NCBI GenBank assembly: GCA_964623735.1
Contig: CAZUVE010000057.1
Span: 1-15,941, forward strand
DNA: 15,941 bases
Source of the DNA: SW-9-67-25 sp964623735
GTDB lineage: Archaea; Halobacteriota; Halobacteria; Halobacteriales; Haloarculaceae
Direction: 5' to 3'
Position 1 is the stretch's first letter; the number at the start of each line of letters is the position of its first letter. The notes below the pieces were generated by a model that was given only the letters and a program-made list of their open reading frames with translations, was not told the origin of the DNA and did no database searches. The position numbers and the translations under genes are program-made. Positions 1 through 7,060 of this stretch are shown here, piece after piece.

Positions 1-239
1 GTGACCATCTCCAGATCCTGGTATTCCACATAAACGTAGGTTCCAACACTGTGCCGAAATGAGTACCAGACGAGCTTTCTGCCGCGGGAGCTGATTCCAG
101 CTTCCTCTATGAGATTTCGAAGTAACTGAGGTTCCAAAACTCTGGAAACCAACTGCGGCGATTCAGCGACTACAACATTCGGTGACGGGCGGATCAAATC
201 CCTGATGAGCGCACTCTGACTATCGACGTGATTGTTCAT
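1..239 (-). pseudogene. Tyrosine recombinase (phage-type integrase) fragment, cut by the left edge
   Basis: An open frame on the minus strand enters the window from the left edge. It can start at ATG 239 (another ATG at 260) and is bounded upstream by an in-frame stop at 348-350. The segment ending in WYSFRHSVGTYVYVEYQDLE resembles box II of haloarchaeal tyrosine recombinases, where the Arg-His pair belongs to the active site (family knowledge). Upstream of that box there are fewer than 100 open codons, so the box I arginine region appears to be missing. The usual HxxR histidine also reads as Tyr (YSFR). Both points suggest a decayed or truncated integrase rather than an active one. GC content here is clearly lower than in the rest of the window, as expected for integrated DNA. 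Whether the C-terminal catalytic Tyr survives lies outside the window. The family call rests on one motif. Confidence 0.45.
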
Positions 240-927
240 AGGGATTAGCGGAGCAATCATAGTTTTGCAGCAGACATACTCCGGATTTGTCAGAAACAGC
301 GTGAAAGATATAAAACACGAGTCTTGCACGACGTTCTGCTCAAATAATCAGAATCGGTCGATACAGAGGATTCACTCACCGCTCGCTTCGCTCGCGGTTC
401 GTTCATCCTCTCCGTAGCAACTTCCGTGATGTATCGCTCGCGCTCTGGTGTGCCATTCGGCACACCGCCGCGCTCGCTTGTGATTTGGGGAAGTCAGAGG
501 GGCGCGCCTGTGGCGCGGCCCGGACACATCGGATCCCTGGTTTCAGGAATTGCGAGCGACCGAAGGGAGCGAGCAATTCGCACACTCAGTGAACAGTTGG
601 TTCAGCATCGGAGCAGTGAAAGAAAGTCCAGTGCTCTGCTGCATACTGTGTTGAATAGATTCTGAGCCACGGTTAGAGGGGTTCACAGAGCGATTCTATG
701 TTCGAGGTGGCAAACATGAGACTGATCTCACGGAACTCTCGGTACCCGTCGGCTGTTCGTGAGTTGAGAGACAGCGCGGTGCCTGACCCTGGCGCACGAA
801 CGTGGCTCTCACCGCGCCGGTGATACCTGCGCGAGAACGGCCGACCACACGGCAGGTCGAAACTGCTCGCGGGCGTGCGTCGGGACAATCAGCAGTCTTT
901 TTGGGTCCGAGACCCGGGACAGAGACG
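240..927. other. Gene-free accessory stretch with AT-rich patch and hairpins
   Basis: I find no convincing gene here; the open frames have poor composition and look like chance. Bases 240-360 are AT-rich for this genome and include a TATA-like run near 306-313 (ATATAAAA) with no credible gene after it. The 376-580 part carries hairpin-forming repeats, listed separately. Bases 660-927 return to typical high GC. A short inverted repeat (GGGTC at 903-907, GACCC at 911-915) lies just before the next gene and could be part of its control region. No tRNA-like segment was recognised, so an attachment site for the integrase fragment cannot be named. Confidence 0.5.
376..580. repeat. Cluster of small inverted and direct repeats
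   Basis: Several structures are visible. GCTCGC is repeated directly around TTC near 381-395. A perfect 8-bp stem GGTGTGCC (447-454) pairs with GGCACACC (459-466) around ATTC. A 6-bp stem CGCGCC (503-508) pairs with GGCGCG (512-517). GAATTGC (547-553) pairs with GCAATTC (573-579) around the purine-rich GAGCGACCGAAGGGAGCGAG. Such GAGCG/CTCGC-rich strings are common in haloarchaeal non-coding DNA near mobile elements (recollection, not tested). The function is unknown; this may be decayed mobile DNA. Confidence 0.5.
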
Positions 928-2091
928 ATGCCCTCCAAGCGCGAACTGGTGTTCGTACTACTCCTTCCGGTCGGTGTGGCAGCCGTCGTGTGGACCGGGG
1001 GACCGCCGCTCACGACAGCGGACCAGCCCGATCCCGAGTCGCTCGTCGCGGAGGCCGACGGATCGGTCCGCAACACGTCGATTGCCGGTGTCCGGACAGA
1101 GCGGCTGGAACAACCCGACGGGACATCGACGGTCACAGTCTCGGTGAGAGAAGAGCCACCCGACAAGTCACGCGTCACGACGCTCGAAACGAACGGCGTG
1201 AACGTCTCCGAGGATCAGAGGGTCATCAACGGCTCGACGCTGTGGACCTACGACGAGGAGGCCGAGGAAGTCGAGGTCACCCGGCTGGACGGCGGGTACT
1301 TCATCAGTGAGACGTACACCTTCTCGGACGACGAGCTGCGAGCGACGTACGAGTTCGAGTACGCGGGGACAGAAGTGGTGAACGGCCACGAGACGCACGT
1401 TGTCGAGATGACGCCCCCGGAGAATGCGACGGCCGAGCTCTCGCTGGACCTGCAGGTCGGGGACACGGAACGGCGTATTCCGCTGTATCGGGCCGGCGAC
1501 ACCTCCTGGGTGCTGGCCGGGGAAACCTGGTGGATCGACACGGAGACGACATACCCGGTCAAACAACAACTCGCGTGGGAGGACGACGACGGGACCACGG
1601 TCGCCCGGGCCACGCGCGTCTACGAGGACCTCGAAACGGGAGTCACCCACGGCAACGACACGTTCTCCTTCGACCCACCCGCCGACGCCGAGGTGGAGAC
1701 GAGCAGTGGACGCGACTACGAACACTTCACAGACCGCGACGCAGCAGCGGCGGCCGTCCCGTTCGCCCTCCCCGAACCAGAGCCATCCGGATTCGAACTC
1801 AGGGCCGTCATCGTCGAGGATCGCGAGAACTCGACGTACACGAGCCTGAGCTACCACAACGGGACAACGTCACTCGTTGTCGGGGTCATCGATACCGACG
1901 ACGACAGGGAGGCAAACAGCTCCGAGGTGAGCGTCCTCAGACGCGACGTGGGCAGGATGAACGGGACACTCTACCTCGTCGATAAGACTGTCTGGCTGGA
2001 CTGGGAGTGTGGTGGACTCGACTACTACGTCACCGGGATACCGGACGCCGAGCGCCTGGTCAGCACCGCCGAGTCGATCGGCTGTGAGTGA
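928..2091 (+). CDS. Secreted or membrane-anchored LolA-like / DUF4367-like protein
   Basis: A 387-residue acidic protein. ATG 928 is preferred to an in-frame upstream GTG at 802, because it places a basic-then-hydrophobic stretch (about residues 3-23, KRELVFVLLLPVGVAAVVW) at the N-terminus, consistent with a signal peptide or membrane anchor. There is no lipobox cysteine. About nine N-x-S/T sequons follow, fitting an exported S-layer-side glycoprotein. The middle (roughly 35-270) has the alternating beta pattern of LolA/RseB-like lipoprotein-binding folds. The last ~115 residues, starting near DRDAAAAAVPF, resemble the DUF4367 domain often found after it in archaea, and hold two cysteines that could form a disulfide. 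The role is unknown; the family suggests handling of a lipid or envelope ligand. The gene stands alone, convergent with the beta-propeller remnant downstream. A weak T-rich box at 895-902 is the only promoter-like signal. Confidence 0.75.
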   Translation: MPSKRELVFVLLLPVGVAAVVWTGGPPLTTADQPDPESLVAEADGSVRNTSIAGVRTERLEQPDGTSTVTVSVREEPPDKSRVTTLETNGVNVSEDQRVINGSTLWTYDEEAEEVEVTRLDGGYFISETYTFSDDELRATYEFEYAGTEVVNGHETHVVEMTPPENATAELSLDLQVGDTERRIPLYRAGDTSWVLAGETWWIDTETTYPVKQQLAWEDDDGTTVARATRVYEDLETGVTHGNDTFSFDPPADAEVETSSGRDYEHFTDRDAAAAAVPFALPEPEPSGFELRAVIVEDRENSTYTSLSYHNGTTSLVVGVIDTDDDREANSSEVSVLRRDVGRMNGTLYLVDKTVWLDWECGGLDYYVTGIPDAERLVSTAESIGCE

Positions 2092-2141
2092 GACGGACTG
2101 CTGTCGCCGTGTCCCGGTGGGACCGCAGACTGCGTGCAGTC

Positions 2142-2223
2142 ATAGGGACGGTTGTAGTTCTGTACCGGCTCACCTGCCCGACGACGGGCGGTTGTCCCCG
2201 AAAACAGCTACAACCGTCCCTAT
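2142..2223. repeat. Long inverted repeat between convergent genes (repeat relative C)
   Basis: A perfect 16-bp inverted repeat: ATAGGGACGGTTGTAG at 2142-2157 and its complement at 2208-2223. It can extend through CTGT (2160-2163) with ACAG (2204-2207) after a 2-base bulge, and encloses an inner hairpin GCCCG-ACGA-CGGGC (2176-2189). It lies between the end of the LolA-like gene and the stop of the beta-propeller remnant; that TGA (2223-2225) overlaps the right arm. The position suggests a two-way terminator or 3' end-protecting structure. Fourteen of fifteen bases at 2160-2174 match the complement of 13368-13382, so it may be a divergent relative of the repeats at 7056-7199 and 13137-13395. 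No T-tract follows the stem. Confidence 0.8.
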
Positions 2224-2696
2224 CAGTCGTACCGGGGTAGCTGCTCGTCCGCGCCGACGAGCAGACTGCCGTCCGCGACGGTGACACCGGCCATCGAGCG
2301 GAGGGCGAGTCTGGTCGCCCACTCCACCGAGCCGTCGCTGCGCGCGAGTGCTTCGAGTTCGCCCGTGGCATCCTGGACGTACACCGACCCGGAGGCTGGA
2401 ACCGGAGAACGCGGTTCGCCGGACAGCGGCCTCCGCCACCGTTCGGTGCCCGTCTCGACTGCGAGCGCGACAATCGACTCCCCTCCCGGGCCGGCGGTGT
2501 AGAGGGTCGTGCCGTCGAGAACGGAGCCGTCGTGTGGGTGGGCCAGAGCGGAGGTCTCCGGGGCTCGCCAGCGGAGCGACCCGTCAGGGTTGTAGCAGGC
2601 CGCACCCTCGATTGTCCCAACGAACGTCCGCAGAGAGGTCCTGCCGACGACGGCAAAACAGCGGCTCCCCGTGTCTCGGTCGCTGTACTGCCATCT
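2223..2696 (-). pseudogene. PQQ-like beta-propeller protein, N-terminally truncated remnant
   Basis: The minus frame is open for 157 codons, from just after an in-frame stop at 2697-2699 to TGA at 2223-2225, but has no plausible start codon before the repeats begin. The translation shows typical blades of the PQQ/YVTN-type propeller: NPDGSLRWRAPE, then ALAVETGTERWRRPLSGEP, then ASGSVYVQDATGELEALARS with DGSVEWATRLAL, ending MAGVTVADGSLLVGADEQLPRYD. Each blade has the G-x-x-x-W-R signature near its end. Intact members have about seven or eight blades and over 350 residues, with a signal peptide; here only about three remain. GC-rich third positions persist, so truncation looks recent. Haloarchaeal relatives are usually exported, sometimes as scaffold proteins. 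The break falls where the sequence turns AT-richer (2700 onward), suggesting a deletion or insertion joint. An intact protein with an unrecognised start is unlikely. Confidence 0.75.
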
Positions 2697-2817
2697 CTAC
2701 GGCCTGTCTGCTCGAGTTAGGTGAACAAAGAGTATCCGATTCCGGGTTTCACCACAGAAATAAGAACCAATATGGGAATTTCTACGAAGCGTATTCAACG
2801 ATTGCGGGAATCGCTGG

Positions 2818-2825
2818 TTTTAATT
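2818..2825 (+). promoter_or_regulatory. TATA-like box for the zinc-finger gene
   Basis: TTTTAATT is centred about 27 bases before ATG 2848, the spacing expected for a leaderless haloarchaeal transcript. It supports ATG 2848 over the in-frame ATG at 2839. No experimental evidence. Confidence 0.5.
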
Positions 2826-2847
2826 GAACTTCCCGTGTATGAAGAGT

Positions 2848-2964
2848 ATGGCAACCGCGTCGAACGAAACCCGGTACTGCAGTCACTGTGATTCGGTTCG
2901 GAAGGTCCACGTAGACAAACCCTGGCTCCCGACGGTGTGTCGGTACTGCGGGCGCAACCTGTAG
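2848..2964 (+). CDS. Small zinc-finger protein with two CxxC knuckles
   Basis: A 38-residue protein. The sequence holds CSHC near residues 11-14 and CRYCG near 31-35, separated by a basic/hydrophobic stretch. This is the four-cysteine treble or ribbon zinc-binding arrangement seen in many tiny haloarchaeal proteins. An alternative in-frame ATG at 2839 would add three residues; the upstream TTTTAATT box favours 2848 as the start of a leaderless message. Third codon positions are GC-rich, in contrast to the AT-rich flank upstream, which supports real coding. Such microproteins have been linked to stress, biofilm and motility traits in Haloferax (family-level knowledge), often without a known partner. 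There is no operon partner: the next gene lies over 300 bases away. The gene is easily missed by length cut-offs. Function unknown; zinc binding is inferred. Confidence 0.7.
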   Translation: MATASNETRYCSHCDSVRKVHVDKPWLPTVCRYCGRNL

Positions 2965-3277
2965 CGGGACCGAAACACACCGAGCCGAGGCAGCAGACAG
3001 TCCCTGTCCACGCCGAACATATTCCAGTGTGTAGAGACAGACGACCTTCGGCGGGACTGTTCCCCGGGGCCGATTCGATCGAGAGCTGTAGAGAGGCCAT
3101 CCAAGCGGCTGCGGTACGGGTCGCTGTACCCGTGTGCCGGAAAACCGCGGTCGGGCGGTCGATTCAAGCACTGACGGACGGCCGTCCAAGTGTTGCAGAT
3201 CGACCGTTCGGCAGTGGTGTGTGCCGGTCGGACGGGCGCCCGGAACACGTATCTGACGCGGTTGGTCAACCGTAGTC
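2965..3277. other. Gene-free spacer with several palindromes
   Basis: No gene is supported here. The stretch holds CCCCGGGG near 3062, a 6-bp stem ACGGGT (3116-3121) / ACCCGT (3128-3133), and the larger palindrome at 3156-3206 listed separately. A TATA-like CGTATCTG at 3249-3256 lies about 26 bases before the ATG of the acetyltransferase gene and is a fair promoter candidate. The density of stems leaves room for a structured RNA or an operator region, but nothing identifies one. Confidence 0.4.
3156..3206. repeat. 51-bp imperfect palindrome upstream of the acetyltransferase gene
   Basis: The centre is the perfect palindrome GGACGGCCGTCC (3176-3187). Outer arms CGGTCGAT (3156-3163) and ATCGACCG (3199-3206) match perfectly. 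Middle segments CAAGCACT and AGTGTTG pair with one gap. It ends about 70 bases before the ATG at 3278, upstream of the presumed TATA box. It could be a binding site for a dimeric regulator of that gene, or a terminator for the zinc-finger transcript. Confidence 0.6.
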
Positions 3278-3844
3278 ATGGGCAGTGAGAAGGAGAAGAT
3301 GCTGAACGGGGAGCTGTACACCCCCGATAGTCCCGAACTCGTGGCCGAGCGGGACCGTGCCCGGGAGCTCCTGAGACAGTACAACCGGACGACACCGGAC
3401 GACCGGCAGAGACGCCGTGACCTCCTGGAAGAACTGCTGGGCTCACTCGGTGACGACTGTCAGGTAGGGACCCCGTTTCGCTGTGACTACGGGTACAACA
3501 TCCACGTGGGTGAGAGCTTCTACGCGAACTTCGACTGCGTGATCCTGGACGTCTGCCGGGTGGACATCGGACGGGGCTGTCTGCTCGGTCCGGGGGCACA
3601 CATCTACACCGCGACTCACCCGGTCGAGGCGGACGAGCGCGCCGAGGGTCGGGAGTGCGGCGAGCCCGTCACGGTCGGTGACACCGTATGGATCGGCGGC
3701 CGGGCAGTCCTCAATCCCGGCGTAGCAGTCGGTGACAACGCTGTTATCGCGTCGGGAGCGGTCGTGACAGACGACGTTCCCGGCGATGTTGTCGTCCAGG
3801 GCAATCCCGCCTCAGTGGTGAAAGAACTCGAAACAGGCGGCTGA
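3278..3844 (+). CDS. maa: Maltose O-acetyltransferase-type hexapeptide acetyltransferase
   Basis: A 188-residue protein of full length for the Maa/NodL/LacA family, which transfers acetyl from acetyl-CoA to a sugar hydroxyl. The N-terminal ~55 residues (MLNGELYTPDSPELVAERDRA) match the maltose-acetyltransferase helical cap. From about residue 60 the left-handed beta-helix follows, with hexapeptide repeats such as VTVGDTVWIGGRAVLNPGVAVGDNAVIASGAVV. The catalytic histidine is in TATHP (H114). The C-terminus VVVQGNPASVVKEL is the usual family ending. ATG 3278 is the first start and has a TATA-like CGTATCTG 26 bases upstream. It sits next to malQ in convergent orientation, so maltose or short glucan acceptors are plausible, but family specificity is broad and another sugar cannot be excluded. 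Family confidence is high; the maltose substrate is tentative. Confidence 0.9.
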   Translation: MGSEKEKMLNGELYTPDSPELVAERDRARELLRQYNRTTPDDRQRRRDLLEELLGSLGDDCQVGTPFRCDYGYNIHVGESFYANFDCVILDVCRVDIGRGCLLGPGAHIYTATHPVEADERAEGRECGEPVTVGDTVWIGGRAVLNPGVAVGDNAVIASGAVVTDDVPGDVVVQGNPASVVKELETGG

Positions 3845-3969
3845 CGGTGGTGGGTACGACTCCGTTCGGCGCGGCCCCGGGACTTGAGTAGCTCCGTGGG
3901 TAAAGACGCGGTTCGTGTCGTCGCGAGGGGTTAGCTACCTGCGACCACCACTCCGAGACGGCAGCCGGC

Positions 3970-5457
3970 TCACCTGATCGTCCGGTCGGTGACCCGCCGG
4001 AGCCGGTCTGCGACGTCGGGATCGAGCCCCTCGTGGGTCACCCGCCAGCGCCAGTTCCCGCTGGCAGTCCCAGGGACATTGAACCGCGCGTCGCTGCCGA
4101 GGCCGAGCAGGTCCTGCACCGTGGTCAGCGTGGCGACCGCGTTGGAGTTGTACACTGCCTCGATGAACTCCCAGTGGATCTCGGTTCCCTCCGTGCCGAG
4201 ATTGTGGTGGAGACACTCCCGCTGGCGGTCGGAGAGGCCCCGGTAGTAGCCGACCACCGTGTCGGTGTCGTGTGTCGAGGTGTAGCCGATTGACTGCTCG
4301 GGGAACTGCGTCGGCTGGTACAGGTGCCCCTCCTGGCACCAGTCGGCGTACTGTGGGACCCGCATGCCGGGAAAGCTGAATCGGTCGCGCAGCGCCGCGA
4401 CACTCTCGTCGAGAAAGCCCAGGTCCTCGATGAAGAAGGGCAGGTCGCCCAGGTGCTCGCGGACGGCCTCGAAAAAGTGCGGGCCGGGCCCCTCGCGCCA
4501 CTCCCCGGCGGCCGGCGTGTCGACCTCGGCTGGGATGGCCCAGAACTCGTCGAACCCCTTGAAGTGATCGATGCGGGCGATGTCGACGAGGTCGAACAGC
4601 CGCTCGAACCGGTCGAGCCACCAGCCGTAGCCGTCGGCCCGCAGTGTCTCCCAGTCGTAGACGGGATTGCCCCACCGCTGACCGTCGTCGCCGGCGTTCG
4701 GCGGCACGCCCGCCACAGCCGTCGGCCGGTAGGATCCGTCGAGTTCGAACACTTCCGGAGTGGCCCAGACGTCCGCGGAGTCGAGCGCGACGTAGATCGG
4801 GAGGTCGCCCACGAGATCCACGCCCCGCTCGTGGGCGTAGGACGCCAGGTCCCGCCACTGCTCGTCGAACACCCACTGGACGAACCCCCGGTAGTGGACC
4901 TCCCCGGCTAGTTCCTCGCGGTAGCGCTCGACTGCGTCGGGCTCGCGGGTCCTGATCGGCTCTGGCCACTCGGTCCACGCGCCGTCGAACTCCGCTTGCA
5001 GCGCCATGAACAGGGCGTAATCGCCGAGCCACGCCGACTCGCGGTCGTGAAACGCCTCGAACCGCTCCCGCTCGTGAGCCGGCGCGTCCGCCTCGAAGCG
5101 CTCGTGGGCACGCGCCAGCCGGTCGTGTTTGAACTCGCGGACGCGATCGTACCGGACCTCGTGCGGGGAGATTTCGGCGGGGGGCTCGATTTCGTCCTCC
5201 TCGAGGTACCCCCGATCGACCAGATCCAGGAGGTCGACCAGCAGGGGGTTGCCGGCGAACGCAGAGGGGGACTGGTACGGGGAGTCCCCGTAGACGCCCG
5301 AGGTCGGTCCCAGCGGGCAGAACTGCCACAGCGACTGGTCGGCGCGGTCAAGAAAGTCGACGAACGCCCTGGCTCCGGTCCCGAGGTCGCCGACGCCATG
5401 GGGGCCGGGGAGCGACGTCAGGTGGAGGAAGACGCCACCCTGTCGATCGAAACGCAT
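3970..5457 (-). CDS. malQ: 4-alpha-glucanotransferase (amylomaltase, GH77)
   Basis: A 495-residue protein, normal length for bacterial/archaeal MalQ. It cleaves an alpha-1,4 glucan and transfers the piece to another glucan or glucose, converting maltodextrins to longer chains plus glucose in the cytoplasm. N-terminal GVFLHLTSLPGPHGVGDLG is the GH77 opening motif, followed by QFCPLGPTSGVYGDSPYQSPSAFAGNP. The nucleophile is D297 in ARIDHFKGF, the acid/base E344 in FFIEDLG, and the third carboxylate D397 in STHDTDT; all are present. No signal peptide. ATG 5457 is preceded by a TTAAAATA box 26 bases upstream, indicating a leaderless message. It is divergent from the glycosyltransferase, sharing a 112-bp promoter region, and convergent with the acetyltransferase gene. 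The 125-bp gap after its stop has only weak inverted repeats (GTAGCT 3888-3893 / AGCTAC 3933-3938). Confidence 0.95.
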   Translation of the reverse strand: MRFDRQGGVFLHLTSLPGPHGVGDLGTGARAFVDFLDRADQSLWQFCPLGPTSGVYGDSPYQSPSAFAGNPLLVDLLDLVDRGYLEEDEIEPPAEISPHEVRYDRVREFKHDRLARAHERFEADAPAHERERFEAFHDRESAWLGDYALFMALQAEFDGAWTEWPEPIRTREPDAVERYREELAGEVHYRGFVQWVFDEQWRDLASYAHERGVDLVGDLPIYVALDSADVWATPEVFELDGSYRPTAVAGVPPNAGDDGQRWGNPVYDWETLRADGYGWWLDRFERLFDLVDIARIDHFKGFDEFWAIPAEVDTPAAGEWREGPGPHFFEAVREHLGDLPFFIEDLGFLDESVAALRDRFSFPGMRVPQYADWCQEGHLYQPTQFPEQSIGYTSTHDTDTVVGYYRGLSDRQRECLHHNLGTEGTEIHWEFIEAVYNSNAVATLTTVQDLLGLGSDARFNVPGTASGNWRWRVTHEGLDPDVADRLRRVTDRTIR

Positions 5458-5478
5458 ACCCGCACTTCTCGGGACAGG

Positions 5479-5486
5479 TATTTTAA
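5479..5486 (-). promoter_or_regulatory. TATA box of malQ
   Basis: On the minus strand this reads TTAAAATA, centred 26 bases before ATG 5457, a good archaeal TATA match with leaderless spacing. Confidence 0.65.
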
Positions 5487-5531
5487 CGTGCGGTCACAGC
5501 CGCGGCGCGAAACAGGGGGCCACGGGAGGAA

Positions 5532-5540
5532 TCTATATCT
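5532..5540 (+). promoter_or_regulatory. TATA-like box of the glycosyltransferase gene
   Basis: TCTATATCT is centred about 34 bases before ATG 5570, predicting a start near 5562 and a very short leader. It lies about 50 bases from the malQ box, so the two divergent promoters could be co-regulated. Confidence 0.5.
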
Positions 5541-5569
5541 GTGGGGGACGACTGGTCTCAGAGAACCAG

Positions 5570-6631
5570 ATGCCACCGACAGTGCTGTTACTGGGCTGGG
5601 GATTCCCGCCGAGCATCACGGGTGGACTCGACGTCGTCGTCGGCAAGCTGTTCGAGCAGTTCGAGACGCGCGAGGACATCGACCTGCAGCTGGTGTTGCC
5701 GGCCGAGTACGCTCCCGAGGACCGGGCGGGTATCCACGGCGTCCAGACGGGAGAGGGCGACATCATCACGCGGATCGGACGCCTCGCCGGGGAGTTCGCG
5801 GAGCTGGCGACCGACGCCGACATCATCCACACGAACGACTGGTTCGGCTACAACCCCGGCTTGCGGGCCCGGGCCGAGACCGACGCTGTCTGGATCAGCT
5901 CGTTTCACTCGCTGTCGGCCGACCGCAACATCAATCCGCCCGACCGCGAGGTTCGGACCGAACAGCGGATCGCCAACCGCGCGGACCACCTCGTCGCGGT
6001 CAGCGAGTTCACGCGCCAGCGTATCCGGCGCGAGTACGACGCCGACTCGACGGTCATCTACAACGGCTTCTCGTCGGTCGAGCCGACCGGCACGGACCTG
6101 AAGGTCCAACTGGACATCGACGGGAAGATGCTCTTTTTCGTGGGCCGACACACCCACCAGAAGGGACTCTCGTACCTGCTGTACGCGCTCTCGAAACTCC
6201 GACGCGACGACCTGACGCTCGTCCTCGGCGGGTCGGGACACCTCACCGACCAGCTCAAGCGGTTCGTCGAACTGCTCGGCATCGACGACAGCGTGCGGTT
6301 TGTCGGCTTCATCTCCCAAGAGGACCTCGGTGACTACTACGCGAGTGCCGACCTGTTCGTCTCGCCATCGCTGGCCGAGCCGTTCGGGCTCACAATCGTC
6401 GAGGCACTCTCGGTCGGGACCCGCGTTGTCGCCTGCCGGAGCGGGGTCGCCGAGCTGCTCCCCGATGACTGTGTCATCGAGGTGACGCCCGACTCCGACG
6501 CTATTGTCGACGGCGTCGAGCGCGCCCTCTCGCTCGACACCCCCCTCGAGTACGAGGAGCGCACCTGGACCGAGGTGGCCGACGAACACGCCGCGTTCTA
6601 CCGCGAGGTGCTCGAGACGTCGCCGGGGTAG
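5570..6631 (+). CDS. GT4-family glycosyltransferase, glycogen synthase-like
   Basis: A 353-residue GT-B fold enzyme that transfers glucose or another sugar from a nucleotide sugar. The N-terminal Rossmann domain begins LLLGWGFPPSITGGLDVVV; the GGL loop (18-20) is typical of glycogen/starch synthase-like enzymes. IIHTNDWFGYNP (85-96) matches their HxHDW region. The C-terminal domain starts near residue 186 with FFVGRHTHQKGLSYLLYAL, containing the R193 and K198 donor-phosphate residues. The E-x7-E donor-binding motif is E270-PFGLTIV-E278. No membrane segment or signal peptide. The start at ATG 5570 is supported by a TATA-like box. Divergent from malQ, and close to a nucleotidyltransferase and amylolytic genes, so a role in making an alpha-1,4 glucan is the best inference. 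A general GT4 role in glycolipid or surface glycan synthesis remains possible. It is shorter than bacterial GlgA (~480 residues). Confidence 0.85.
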   Translation: MPPTVLLLGWGFPPSITGGLDVVVGKLFEQFETREDIDLQLVLPAEYAPEDRAGIHGVQTGEGDIITRIGRLAGEFAELATDADIIHTNDWFGYNPGLRARAETDAVWISSFHSLSADRNINPPDREVRTEQRIANRADHLVAVSEFTRQRIRREYDADSTVIYNGFSSVEPTGTDLKVQLDIDGKMLFFVGRHTHQKGLSYLLYALSKLRRDDLTLVLGGSGHLTDQLKRFVELLGIDDSVRFVGFISQEDLGDYYASADLFVSPSLAEPFGLTIVEALSVGTRVVACRSGVAELLPDDCVIEVTPDSDAIVDGVERALSLDTPLEYEERTWTEVADEHAAFYREVLETSPG

Positions 6632-6653
6632 TCGACTGCTGTCGCGGCCGCGC

Positions 6654-7028
6654 TCACCGGAGAAAGCGCACGTCCGTGACCGGTTCGGGGTGGGCGACGA
6701 TGTAGCCGGTTGCGGTCGGCTGCATCCCGGTCACCGAGGTCGCGTCGGGGTGTGTCCGGTAGGGACTCTCCTCGGCACCGCTTCTGGGTCGGTACGGACT
6801 GTCGTAGGCGGTCTGGCGGTTCTCCGGCGACCGCTCGAAGTCCTCGGGCGGGAGGTAGACTTTCTCGCCGGACCGGGACCGGACTACCACCGCCGTGTCG
6901 CGGTCCCCCGAGACGACGATCTCCGTCCGGCCGTCGGTGATCTCCATGTCGAACTCGACCCTGTCGTCCGTCCCGTTCCCGGGCTGGTCGTCCCGTCTCG
7001 GGTTTCCTGTCGGTCGGTTGTCGTCCAT
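6654..7028 (-). CDS. Small conserved-looking haloarchaeal protein of unknown function
   Basis: A 124-residue protein with a disordered, polar N-terminus (about 1-22), then a compact beta-rich core, VEFDMEITDGRTEIVVSGDR followed by DTAVVVRSRSGEKVYLPPEDF. A proline/arginine-rich linker has two SPYR repeats (YDSPYRPRSG, EESPYRTHP). It ends with a second short beta segment, TATGYIVAHPEPVTDVRFLR. No cysteine, signal peptide or membrane helix. The GEKVYLPPEDF pattern recalls short uncharacterised proteins found across haloarchaea, but I cannot name the family. It converges on the glycosyltransferase with only 22 bases between stops. Its TATA box (CAGTATAAGTG on the minus strand) is 27 bases before the ATG and lies within the repeat at 7056-7199. 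Function unknown. Confidence 0.75.
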   Translation of the reverse strand: MDDNRPTGNPRRDDQPGNGTDDRVEFDMEITDGRTEIVVSGDRDTAVVVRSRSGEKVYLPPEDFERSPENRQTAYDSPYRPRSGAEESPYRTHPDATSVTGMQPTATGYIVAHPEPVTDVRFLR

Positions 7029-7050
7029 GCCGGGTCAGAGGCGGGTGGCA

Positions 7051-7060
7051 CACTTATACT
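7051..7060 (-). promoter_or_regulatory. TATA box of the 124-residue gene, carried by the repeat
   Basis: The minus strand reads AGTATAAGTG, centred 27 bases before ATG 7028, as for a leaderless transcript. The AGTAT part is the end of the palindromic arm beginning at 7056, so the repeat contributes the promoter. Confidence 0.6.

Noticed and set aside
360..660. tRNA gene or attachment site near the integrase fragment
   Set aside because: No cloverleaf or T-loop-like GTTCRANNC segment in a fitting context was found.
2060..2656. 198-codon minus-strand open frame over the beta-propeller remnant
   Set aside because: Composition is Arg/Ser/Pro/Thr-rich shadow type; the propeller blades are in a different minus frame.
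2721..2891. Possible 56-codon plus-strand gene starting GTG 2721 (inner ATG 2772)
   Set aside because: The translation looks fairly protein-like, but third positions are AT-rich, there is no promoter, and it overlaps the better supported zinc-finger gene in another frame. Left undecided, leaning against.
3888..3938. Possible bidirectional terminator between the acetyltransferase gene and malQ
   Set aside because: The best inverted repeat is only 6 bp (GTAGCT/AGCTAC) with a long loop and no T-tract.
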